This document shows, piece by piece, positions 1 to 6,288 of a stretch of DNA of 7,451 nucleotides. The notes under the pieces were generated by a model, which was not told the DNA's origin, did no database searches, and saw only the letters and a list, made by a program, of their open reading frames with translations. This DNA is from Paracoccaceae bacterium (GTDB taxonomy: Bacteria; Pseudomonadota; Alphaproteobacteria; Rhodobacterales; Rhodobacteraceae), in assembly GCA_007128865.1 (NCBI GenBank), contig SKWP01000092.1, forward strand, positions 1-7,451. The letters are read 5' to 3'. The position numbers were made by a program, and so were the translations under genes. The first letter of the stretch is position 1; each line of letters opens with the position of its first letter.

Positions 1-87
1 CCGTCTGCCATGGGCTCGCAGCGGTGGCGGGGTATCCTGTGCGAGGGGCCGAACACCACGCCTGCGGCCGGGCCGGAAGTTCGGGTG

Positions 88-747
88 ATGCCGTTGCTTG
101 AGATCGCAGAGCTTCACAAGCGCTTCGTGACCGCCGACGGCGCGGTGCCGGTGCTGCGCGGGGTGGACCTGCGCCTTGAGGCCGGTCGCAGCCTGGCGCT
201 GCGCGGCGAATCCGGCAGCGGCAAGAGCACCCTCCTGCACCTCGTTGCCGGGCTCGAGGCAGCCGACAGCGGGCGCATCCGGGTCGCGGGGCAGGAGGTG
301 ACCGCACTTGGCGATGCCGCCCGCGCCCGGCTGCGCTGCGAACGCCTGGGAATCGTGTTCCAGCAGTTCAACCTGATCCCGTCGCTGACCGTCGGCGCCA
401 ATCTTGCGTTTCAGGCCCGGCTGGCCGGCCGCCACGACCCCGAACGCACCGCGGAACTGGCCGAAAGGCTCGGGCTCGCAGGGCTCGAAGGGCGCTACCC
501 CGAACAGCTTTCGGGCGGACAGCAACAGCGCGTGGCCATCGGCCGCGCGCTTGCGGCGGGCCCGGCGCTGGTTCTGGCCGACGAGCCGACCGGAAATCTG
601 GACGAGGCCACCGGCGACGCGGTGCTCGCGCTGATGACGGACCTGGTCGCCGATGCCGGTGCCGCGCTGCTGCTGGTGACCCATTCGGCCCGTCTGGCGG
701 GGCGATGCGATGCGCAGGTGACGCTGCGCGCCGGGCGGCTGGAATGA
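88..747 (+). CDS. ABC transporter ATP-binding protein (LolD/MacB/YbbA-type)
   Basis: This is the cytoplasmic ATPase of a type VII (FtsX-like, mechanotransmission) ABC system. It hydrolyses ATP to drive the permease encoded next to it. From the chosen start it has 219 residues, the normal size for LolD/YbbA-like subunits. Visible motifs in order are Walker A GESGSGKST (40-48), Q-loop FQQFN (91-95), signature LSGGQQQR (141-148), Walker B LVLADE (161-166) followed by the D-loop region, and the switch histidine in VTHS (H199). All catalytic residues are present. The ATG at 88 was chosen because GGAAG (75-79) lies 8 bases upstream and the family-typical N-terminus begins there. The frame stays open upstream to ATG 10, but that would add 26 atypical residues. 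The stop overlaps the permease start, so the two are translationally coupled. The substrate is not determinable. LolD, MacB and YbbA are hard to separate from sequence alone, and the single large partner permease favours the YbbA/AttE type. Confidence 0.93.
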   Translation: MPLLEIAELHKRFVTADGAVPVLRGVDLRLEAGRSLALRGESGSGKSTLLHLVAGLEAADSGRIRVAGQEVTALGDAARARLRCERLGIVFQQFNLIPSLTVGANLAFQARLAGRHDPERTAELAERLGLAGLEGRYPEQLSGGQQQRVAIGRALAAGPALVLADEPTGNLDEATGDAVLALMTDLVADAGAALLLVTHSARLAGRCDAQVTLRAGRLE

Positions 748-3182
748 GCGCCGCACCGACGCTTTCGGCGCTGCTGTCGCACTGGCGCGCGCATCCGCTG
801 CAACTGGTCATGCTGCTGCTGGGGCTGGCGCTGGCCACCGGGCTGTGGACCGGCGTGCAGGCGATCAACGCCGAGGCCCGCGCCAGCTATGCCGCCGCCG
901 AGGCGCTGCTCGGGCAGGACCGGCTTTCGCGGCTGGTGCCGGCGCAGGGCGCGCGCATCGACCGCGCCGATTACGTCGCGCTGCGCCGCGCCGGCTGGCG
1001 GGTAAGCCCGGTGCTTGAAGGCCGCCTGCGGCTGGGCGCAGAGCGGGTGACGCTGATCGGGTTTGATCCGTTCACTGCCCCGCCCGGGCCGGCGGCCGGG
1101 GCGGTGGCCGGCGCCGACCCGATGCGCTTTCTGGTTCCGCCCGGTGAACTGCTGGGCGCCCCCGAGACGCTGGCGCGGCTGGCCGAACCGGCCGCGGCGC
1201 TTGGTATCGGCCTGCGCGCGGCCGATACCGTGCCGCCCGGCACCGTGCTGGCCGACATCGGCATCGCCCAGGAACTGCTGGGTGCCGGCGGCCAGCTTTC
1301 GCGGCTGCTGGTCTGGCCCGATCAGCCCTCGGGGCTGCCCGACTGGCAGGTTCTGGCGCCGGGGCTGCGGCTGGAACCGCCGGACGCTGCCGGAGATCTT
1401 GCCCGGCTGACCGAGAGCTTTCATCTCAACCTGACCGCCTTCGGCTTTCTGTCCTTTGCGGTGGGGCTGTTCATCGTGCATGCCGCGGTAGGGCTGGCGT
1501 TCGAACAGCGCCGCCCGGTGCTGAGAACTTTGCGCACGCTCGGGGTGCCGGCGCGGCGGCTGATGGCGCTGATGGTGCTGGAACTTGTCGGGCTTGCGTT
1601 GCTGGCCGGCATTGCGGGGGTGGCGCTGGGCTGGATGGTGGCGGCGCTGCTGCTGCCCGATGTTGCCGCAACGCTGGGCGGGCTCTATGGCGCCGCGGTG
1701 CCCGGCACGCTGCACCTGCGGCCCGAATGGTGGGCGGCGGGGTTGTTCATCGCGCTGGCCGGAACGCTGGTTGCGGCAGCGCGGGGGCTGTGGAAGGTGT
1801 GGCGCATGCCGGTTCTTGCACCGGCGCGGCCGCGCGCCTGGGCGCGCGGGTCCGAGGCGGCGCTGAAGATGCAGGCGGCCATCGCCGGCGGGCTCGGGGT
1901 GCTGGCGGCGGGCCTTGCGGTCTGGGGTCATGCGCTGCCGGTTGCGCCGGTGGTGGCGGGGTTTGCGCTGCTGGCAGCCGTCCTGCTGTCTGCGGCGCTG
2001 GCCCTTCCGGTCGTGCTGGGCGTTGTGCTGGCGCTGGCCGAACGCCGGGCACGCGGCCCGGTTGCGCAATGGTTCTGGGCCGACGCTAGGCTGCAGCTTC
2101 CGGGGCTTTCGCTGGCGCTGATGGCGCTGATGCTGGCGCTGGCGGCAAACATCGGCGTCGGCACCATGGTTGCAAGCTTCCGGCTGACCTTTACCGGCTG
2201 GCTGGACCAGCGCCTTGCCGCCGAGATCTACCTGAGCGCCCGTGACGAGACCGAGGCCGCCGAACTGCGGGCGTGGCTGGCCGCGGACCCGCGCGTGGAT
2301 GCCGTCCTGCCGGTCTGGCGGGTGGAGGCGCGGCTTGCCGGCGCGCCCGGCGAAATCTTCGGTGTTGCCGATCATGCAACCTATCGCGATCACTGGCCGC
2401 TGATTGCCGCCGGGGGCGATGTCTGGTCCCGCGTGGCGCGGGGCGAGGCGGTGCTGGTGAACGAACAGCTTGCCCGCCGTGCCGGTCTGTGGCCGGGCCA
2501 GACACTGTACCTGCCCGGACTTGGCAACCGCGAGGTGGCCGCCGTCTATTCCGATTACGGAAACCCGGCCGGGCAGGCGATGGTGGCTATCGACAGCTTC
2601 GTGGCGGCCTGGCCCGAGGCGCCACGGCTTTCCCATGCGATCCGGACCATGCCGGGCCAGTCCGCGGCCCTCGCCGCGGCGCTGGTCGACGATTTCGGCC
2701 TGCCGCCGGAACGGGTGACCGAACAGGCGGCCGCCAAGGCGCTGTCGCTGCGCATCTTCGAACGCACCTTTGCGGTGACCGGGGCGCTCAACGCCCTGAC
2801 CCTGGGGGTGGCCGGGCTGGCGCTGCTGGCATCGCTGGTGACCCTTTCGGGGATGCGGCTGGCGCAGCTTGCGCCGCTCTGGGCGCTGGGGCTGACGCGG
2901 GCACGGCTGGCACGGCTGGAACTGCTGCGCACCTTCGCGCTGGCGGGGCTGACCATGGCCGCGGCACTGCCGGTGGGGCTGGTGCTGGCATGGGTGCTGC
3001 TGGCGGTGATCAATGTCGAGGCGTTCGGCTGGCGGCTGCCGATGCATGTCTTCCCGGCCGACTGGGGGCGGCTCGGGGCTTTGGCGCTGCTTGCTGTCGG
3101 TCTGGCCGCGGCCGCGCCGATTGCGCGCCTGGCCTGCATGCGCCCGGCGCGGCTGTTGCAGGTATTCGCGGCAGAGCGCTGA
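744..3182 (+). CDS. ABC transporter permease, FtsX-like, about ten transmembrane helices
   Basis: This is an inner-membrane permease of 812 residues that partners the ATPase encoded immediately upstream. Hydrophobic segments by eye lie near residues 19-41, 229-251, 273-303, 329-350, 377-395, 400-432, 452-478, 680-702, 729-756 and 775-795. Two large soluble, presumably periplasmic, regions lie at about 42-228 and 480-675. This duplicated layout (one helix, periplasmic domain, three helices, a linker pair, then the same again) is that of YbbP and AttF/AttG-like proteins with two FtsX domains, and the length matches YbbP (about 800). The start at 744 makes an ATGA overlap with the ATPase stop; an upstream ATG at 705 would lie inside the ATPase gene and is less likely. 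There is no strong Shine-Dalgarno site, consistent with coupled translation. Members of this superfamily extract lipids or lipoproteins or transmit force across the membrane rather than forming a simple channel. The actual substrate is unknown. No adaptor (HlyD-type) or AttH-like lipocalin gene follows. Confidence 0.9.
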   Translation: MSAAPTLSALLSHWRAHPLQLVMLLLGLALATGLWTGVQAINAEARASYAAAEALLGQDRLSRLVPAQGARIDRADYVALRRAGWRVSPVLEGRLRLGAERVTLIGFDPFTAPPGPAAGAVAGADPMRFLVPPGELLGAPETLARLAEPAAALGIGLRAADTVPPGTVLADIGIAQELLGAGGQLSRLLVWPDQPSGLPDWQVLAPGLRLEPPDAAGDLARLTESFHLNLTAFGFLSFAVGLFIVHAAVGLAFEQRRPVLRTLRTLGVPARRLMALMVLELVGLALLAGIAGVALGWMVAALLLPDVAATLGGLYGAAVPGTLHLRPEWWAAGLFIALAGTLVAAARGLWKVWRMPVLAPARPRAWARGSEAALKMQAAIAGGLGVLAAGLAVWGHALPVAPVVAGFALLAAVLLSAALALPVVLGVVLALAERRARGPVAQWFWADARLQLPGLSLALMALMLALAANIGVGTMVASFRLTFTGWLDQRLAAEIYLSARDETEAAELRAWLAADPRVDAVLPVWRVEARLAGAPGEIFGVADHATYRDHWPLIAAGGDVWSRVARGEAVLVNEQLARRAGLWPGQTLYLPGLGNREVAAVYSDYGNPAGQAMVAIDSFVAAWPEAPRLSHAIRTMPGQSAALAAALVDDFGLPPERVTEQAAAKALSLRIFERTFAVTGALNALTLGVAGLALLASLVTLSGMRLAQLAPLWALGLTRARLARLELLRTFALAGLTMAAALPVGLVLAWVLLAVINVEAFGWRLPMHVFPADWGRLGALALLAVGLAAAAPIARLACMRPARLLQVFAAER

Positions 3183-3359
3183 CGACAGGGTTTCCGGATG
3201 CCCCAGCTACAGGCCAAATCCCTGTTTGCGCAGGGCCGCGGCGGGCGTTGCGGCCGGGGCGGCGGATTTCACATGATACCTTGAAAACGTCTGCGTTATG
3301 GTCTTGGCTGCCGTCGTCCGAAACCAGCCCGGCAGCAAGCCGGTCATTTCCCATGATGC

Positions 3360-3364
3360 AGGAG
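3360..3364 (+). promoter_or_regulatory. Ribosome binding site deciding the dehydrogenase start
   Basis: AGGAG lies 8 bases before the ATG at 3373 but only 2 bases before the in-frame ATG at 3367. The spacing selects 3373 as the start codon. I see no convincing -35/-10 pair in the rest of the 3183-3372 gap. It holds a small CCCTG/CAGGG hairpin (3220-3235) without a T-run. Confidence 0.75.
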
Positions 3365-3372
3365 TAATGTTC

Positions 3373-4113
3373 ATGAACCGGATCGATCTTGAAAACCGGG
3401 TCGCTGTCATTACCGGCGGGGCACAGGGGATCGGGCGTGCGGTGGCCGAGCGGATGGTGGCGTCGGGCGCGCGGGTGGCGGTATGGGACCGCGACGCCGC
3501 GCTTGGCGCCGAAACCGCCGCAGCCATCGGCGCGCATTTCGAGTTTGTGGAGCAGACCGATTTCACGTCTGTCACTGCGGCCGTGACGGCGACGGAAACG
3601 GCATTGGGCGGCATCGACATTCTGGTGGCCAATGCCGGGATTGCCGGTGCCAATGCCACCGTTGCCGACTATCCCTGCGAAGAATGGCGTCGTGTGATAG
3701 ACGTGAACCTGATCGGTGTCTTCCATTGCTGCAAGGCGGTGGTCCCGGGGATGGTGGCGCGCGGTTATGGCCGGATCGTCAACACCGCTTCGATAGCGGG
3801 CAAGGAGGGCAACCCCAACGCCTCGGCCTATTCCGCTTCCAAGGCGGGGGTCATTGCGCTGACGAAATCGCTTGGCAAGGAACTGGCCGCCCACGACATT
3901 TCGGTGAACTGCGTCACCCCGGCTGCCGCGCGCACCGCGATCTTCGACCAGATGACGCAGGAGCACATCGACTACATGCTGTCGAAGATCCCCCGTGGCC
4001 GGTTTCTTGAACTGACTGAGGCAGCGGCGATGATCTGCTGGCTGGCGTCAGAGGAATGCAGCTTTTCCACCGGCGCTGTGTTCGACCTCAGCGGTGGTCG
4101 TGCCACCTACTGA
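3373..4113 (+). CDS. SDR-family NAD-dependent oxidoreductase, possibly a 2-keto-3-deoxy sugar-acid 4-dehydrogenase
   Basis: This is a classical short-chain dehydrogenase/reductase of 246 residues and one Rossmann domain, expected to be a cytoplasmic tetramer. Seen in sequence: the cofactor motif TGGAQGIG (14-21); an acidic residue, D39, at the end of beta-strand 2, which favours NAD(H) over NADP(H); D63 at the adenine pocket; NAG (87-89); and the catalytic tetrad N112, S140, Y153, K157 within YSASK. After the active site come PAAART (183-188), an IFDQM stretch near 190-194 and a C-terminal SGGRATY. From memory, these late motifs resemble the 2-keto-3-deoxy-L-rhamnonate/L-fuconate 4-dehydrogenase group rather than true FabG. 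That assignment is inference and no sugar dehydratase or aldolase gene is adjacent. Automated annotation would probably say 3-oxoacyl-ACP reductase. The gene stands alone on its strand, 190 bases after the permease gene, and converges on the flavoprotein gene with a 33-base gap. Confidence 0.9.
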   Translation: MNRIDLENRVAVITGGAQGIGRAVAERMVASGARVAVWDRDAALGAETAAAIGAHFEFVEQTDFTSVTAAVTATETALGGIDILVANAGIAGANATVADYPCEEWRRVIDVNLIGVFHCCKAVVPGMVARGYGRIVNTASIAGKEGNPNASAYSASKAGVIALTKSLGKELAAHDISVNCVTPAAARTAIFDQMTQEHIDYMLSKIPRGRFLELTEAAAMICWLASEECSFSTGAVFDLSGGRATY

Positions 4114-4146
4114 TCGCCGTACCGTGACCTGTCTCGCCGGCATTGG

Positions 4147-5226
4147 TCAGGTCTCGGTGCGCGCCGCCAGCAGACCGAGCGCCTGATCGGCCAGGCGCCG
4201 CGTAAGGTCGGCTGCCGGCATCGGTCGGCACAGGCCGGCCGACTGGCCCGACCAGAGCGGCATGAACGCATCCGAACCGCCGGGTTCGGTGGCCGCGCGC
4301 AAGGGCGCCAGGGCGCCGCCGGCTAGCGGAAAGTCGGGTGTGTCCGGGGCAATCGGCCCGATCTCGCGCATCACCCGGTTCACAATCCCGCGCGCCGGGC
4401 GGCCGGTGAACACATTGGTCAGCGCCGTTTCGCGCGCATGGCCTTCGGCAAGCGCCCGGCGATGGGCATCGCCGATCGTTGCTTCCGGGCAGAACAGATA
4501 GGCGGTGCCGATCTGAACCGCCGCCGCGCCGAGCATGAAGGCCGCGGCAATGCCCCGCCCGTCGGCGATGCCGCCTGCCGCAATCACCGGCACCCGGACC
4601 GCGTCGACGATCTGGGGAACGAGCGAAAAGGTTCCGATCTGGGTGGCGATCGAACCGGCGCGGAACATGCCGCGATGCCCCCCGGCCTCGACCCCCTGCG
4701 CGATGATGGCGTCAACGCCCTCGGCCTCCAGCCAGCGGGCCTCGTCGACCGTTGTCGCCGAAGACAGGATGCGCGCGCCCGTGGCCGCGACGCGCTGCAT
4801 CAGCCGGCGTTCCGGCAGGCCGAAATGGAAACTGACGACCTGCGGCCGCAATTCTTCGACCAGCGCACAGAATTCCGCGTCAAAAGGCATCCGGCTCGGA
4901 GCAGATGGCGCCGCGGCCGGATTCAGGCCGAACTCGGTGTAATAGGACTGCAACCGGTTTCGCCAGGCGGCCTCGCGCCGGTTATCGGGAACGGGTGGCT
5001 GATGGCAGAAGAAGTTCAGGTTGAGCGGCCGGTCGGTCCTCTGACGAAAGGCGCCGTGCTCGGCGCGCAAACGCTCCGGGTCGAGCAATGCGCAGGGCAG
5101 CGAGCCAAGCGCGCCGGCCTCTGCAACCGCCGCGGCCAGGTTTGCCAGCCCGGCTCCCGCCATCGGTGCCTGGATGATCGGAAGGTCAATGCCCAGCATT
5201 TGCTGGATCCTGTCGTCCGGCCACAT
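4147..5226 (-). CDS. Nitronate monooxygenase-like FMN oxidoreductase (class I NMO / 2-nitropropane dioxygenase family)
   Basis: This is a TIM-barrel FMN enzyme of 359 residues, the usual length for the family. Characterised class I members oxidise alkyl nitronates such as propionate 3-nitronate with O2, detoxifying them. Visible family blocks are QAPMAGAGLANLAAAV near the N-terminus (19-34), NFFCHQPP (71-78), SFHFGLP (132-138), the QGVEAGGHRG segment (177-186) whose H184 corresponds to the proposed catalytic base, and the phosphate-binding barrel end AAGGIADGRG (216-225) with QIGTAYL (238-244). The presence of all these blocks supports class I rather than the FabK-like or class II branches. 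ATG 5226 was chosen over the in-frame ATG at 5277 because AAGGAG sits 8 bases upstream and the family N-terminus begins here. The gene lies 148 bases downstream of, and co-oriented with, the GntR gene, so it may be co-transcribed or partly controlled with it. Many annotated members act on unknown substrates, so nitronate activity is not proven. Confidence 0.9.
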   Translation of the reverse strand: MWPDDRIQQMLGIDLPIIQAPMAGAGLANLAAAVAEAGALGSLPCALLDPERLRAEHGAFRQRTDRPLNLNFFCHQPPVPDNRREAAWRNRLQSYYTEFGLNPAAAPSAPSRMPFDAEFCALVEELRPQVVSFHFGLPERRLMQRVAATGARILSSATTVDEARWLEAEGVDAIIAQGVEAGGHRGMFRAGSIATQIGTFSLVPQIVDAVRVPVIAAGGIADGRGIAAAFMLGAAAVQIGTAYLFCPEATIGDAHRRALAEGHARETALTNVFTGRPARGIVNRVMREIGPIAPDTPDFPLAGGALAPLRAATEPGGSDAFMPLWSGQSAGLCRPMPAADLTRRLADQALGLLAARTET

Positions 5227-5234
5227 CTTCCGAT

Positions 5235-5240
5235 CTCCTT
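5235..5240 (-). promoter_or_regulatory. Strong ribosome binding site of the flavoprotein gene
   Basis: On the minus strand AAGGAG lies 8 bases before ATG 5226, which decides this start over the ATG at 5277. I found no convincing sigma-70 promoter in the surrounding gap 5227-5374, so read-through from the regulator gene is possible. Confidence 0.8.
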
Positions 5241-5374
5241 CCGGCCTGGTTCGGGCCCCCGCATCGTCCGGGCGCACAGGCCCGTCATACAGGGTTTCCG
5301 CATTCCGCAGTCACGATCTGCAGCGGCTGGATAGCTGCCGCCTTCACTTGTTCCGGGCCTTCGGCATCACCGGT

Positions 5375-6076
5375 TCAGGAGCCGAGCAGGTTGTTGCGCA
5401 CGGTATTCAGATGGGCCTCAATGGCGGCTTCGGCGCGTGCTGCGTCGCGGGCCTGCAGCGCTTCGAGGATGGCGGCGTGCTCGCGGTTGTGGGCGCTGCG
5501 TCTTTCGCCGGTGATGCTGCTGCGGCGCAGGGCGCCCCATTCCGCCAGATCGCGTGCGGTGGTGATGGTTCGATAGACCGCTATCATGAGGCGGTTGTGG
5601 GTTGCCTCGGCGATGGCGTGGTGAAAGCGGCCGTCCCATGTTTCGAAGTCGTCGTGATCGGTTGCGGCCTCGGCAGCCAGCATGGCCTCGCGGATGCGCG
5701 CGAAATCGGCATTGTTGGCGCGGGCCACCACCAGCCCCGCCAGGCGCGGCTCGATCGTCATGCGGGTCTCGATGATTTCGGCGGGGCTGGCATCGCCGCC
5801 ACGATCCGGGTCGCCGGCGGCCTCTGCGGGCGGGTCGGCCACATAGGTTCCGCTGCCGACAATGCGCAGCACGCGGCCGCGGGCCTCCAGCCGCGACAGT
5901 GCCGCCCGAACGGCGCTGCGCGGCACGCCGAGGCTTTCGGCCAGTGCGCGTTCGGTCGGCAGGCGCCGACCGGCCGACATGCCCGGGTCGGCCAGCAGGC
6001 GCGCAAGGGCCCGGTCGGCCAGGTCGGATGCCCGTATCGCCGGTTGTTGCGGTGCGTCGTCGTGCTGTCTGCCCAT
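5375..6076 (-). CDS. GntR-family transcriptional regulator, FadR subfamily (FCD domain)
   Basis: This is a 233-residue DNA-binding regulator. The N-terminal winged helix-turn-helix covers about residues 17-79, with the typical blocks GRRLPTERALAESLGVPRSA (37-56), then VRAALSRLEARG and a wing ending GSGTYV. After a variable Ala/Asp/Pro-rich linker (80-98) comes an all-helical FCD ligand domain (about 100-228). Metal-site residues of the FCD family are visible as D148, H152, H200 and H222, and R105 is a candidate carboxylate-binding arginine. The protein should therefore bind a metal and a small organic acid or related effector. ATG 6076 was chosen because AGGA (6083-6086) lies 6 bases upstream and the HTH follows at a normal distance; the frame is open to 6493 but that extension reads as unrelated sequence. 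It is divergent from the alpha/beta hydrolase gene and precedes the flavoprotein gene, so it probably controls one or both, usually as a repressor. The ligand is unknown. Confidence 0.92.
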   Translation of the reverse strand: MGRQHDDAPQQPAIRASDLADRALARLLADPGMSAGRRLPTERALAESLGVPRSAVRAALSRLEARGRVLRIVGSGTYVADPPAEAAGDPDRGGDASPAEIIETRMTIEPRLAGLVVARANNADFARIREAMLAAEAATDHDDFETWDGRFHHAIAEATHNRLMIAVYRTITTARDLAEWGALRRSSITGERRSAHNREHAAILEALQARDAARAEAAIEAHLNTVRNNLLGS

Positions 6077-6167
6077 GGCCTTTCCTGACGCCTGTCGCCC
6101 CCTTCGCGCAGCCAGCCCCGTGATAGGCCATCCCGAGGCATTGGCCAAGGCCGGACGTGCTTTGGTC

Positions 6168-6197
6168 TTGCGGGGGCTGTGACCAATTCGGTATACA
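6168..6197 (+). promoter_or_regulatory. Possible sigma-70 promoter of the hydrolase gene
   Basis: TTGCGG (6168-6173) and TATACA (6192-6197) are separated by 18 bases, each matching the consensus at four of six positions. The -10 would lie among the candidate operator half-sites, and the spacer contains GACCAA, which would suit repression. A start near 6204 would give a leader of about 85 bases before ATG 6289. The match is only moderate. Confidence 0.35.
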
Positions 6198-6217
6198 TTG
6201 GACCACAATCGTACCAA
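6190..6217 (-). promoter_or_regulatory. Possible sigma-70 promoter of the regulator gene
   Basis: Read on the minus strand, TTGGTA (from 6217) and TATACC (from 6195) are separated by 16 bases, each four of six against consensus. Its -10 overlaps that of the proposed plus-strand promoter at GTATAC, so the two promoters would compete for polymerase and share any bound repressor. The leader would be about 110 bases. This is inferred from weak matches. Confidence 0.3.
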
Positions 6218-6277
6218 ACCGGCCGCCATGGTCGCGGTTTGCCCTGCAATGGTGCCCGCGCCGGATCGGCATGCAGA

Positions 6278-6282
6278 AAGGA
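6278..6282 (+). promoter_or_regulatory. Ribosome binding site of the hydrolase gene
   Basis: AAGGA lies 6 bases upstream of ATG 6289. This site rules out the in-frame ATGs at 6157 and 6271 as the main start; 6271 has no comparable site before it. Confidence 0.75.
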
Positions 6283-6288
6283 AACCAG

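Larger units (their letters stand above)
6141..6217. promoter_or_regulatory. Candidate operator cluster for the FCD regulator in the divergent control region
   Basis: The 212-base gap between the regulator and hydrolase starts contains five TTGG/CCAA half-site positions: a perfect palindrome TTGGCCAA (6141-6148), TTGGTC (6162-6167), GACCAA (6181-6186, the exact inverse of the previous one after 13 bases), ATTGG (6197-6201) and TACCAA (6212-6217). A GTATAC palindrome lies at 6191-6196. FadR-subfamily regulators commonly bind inverted sites of the TGGT-n-ACCA kind, so these half-sites are plausible operators. Which pair is used cannot be told from one sequence. Confidence 0.5.

Noticed and set aside
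10..87. N-terminal extension of the ATPase to ATG 10, or an upstream coding tail ending in the TGATG at 86-90
   Set aside because: The ATPase family N-terminus starts at 88, with a Shine-Dalgarno site before it. The alternative frame that ends at TGA 86-88 has poor third-position G/C and no recognisable peptide, so no gene is called in the first 87 bases.
495..3047. Very long minus-strand open frame (850 codons) opposite the ABC genes
   Set aside because: The translation is low-complexity, rich in Gln, Arg, Pro and His, without any domain motif. It arises from the G/C-ending codons of the well-supported plus-strand ATPase and permease genes.
3186..3235. CAGGG/CCCTG/CAGGG alternative pairings after the permease stop
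   Set aside because: The stems are only 5 bases and no T-run follows, so neither a terminator nor an attenuator can be supported.
3198..3284. Small plus-strand ORF of 28 codons in the permease-dehydrogenase gap
   Set aside because: It has no ribosome binding site, a Gly/Arg-rich composition from GC-rich sequence, and no family resemblance.
3010..3966. Minus-strand open frame opposite the dehydrogenase gene and permease end
   Set aside because: It crosses two well-supported plus-strand genes and shows no motif; it is an antisense shadow.
4438..5334. Plus-strand open frame opposite the flavoprotein gene
   Set aside because: The opposite strand carries all class I nitronate monooxygenase blocks and a good ribosome binding site; this frame has neither.
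5320..5341. Possible hairpin after the regulator gene (GCAGC/GCTGC or GCGGC/GCCGC)
   Set aside because: The two pairings are mutually exclusive 5-base stems with 9-base loops and no T-run; this is common by chance in such GC-rich sequence.
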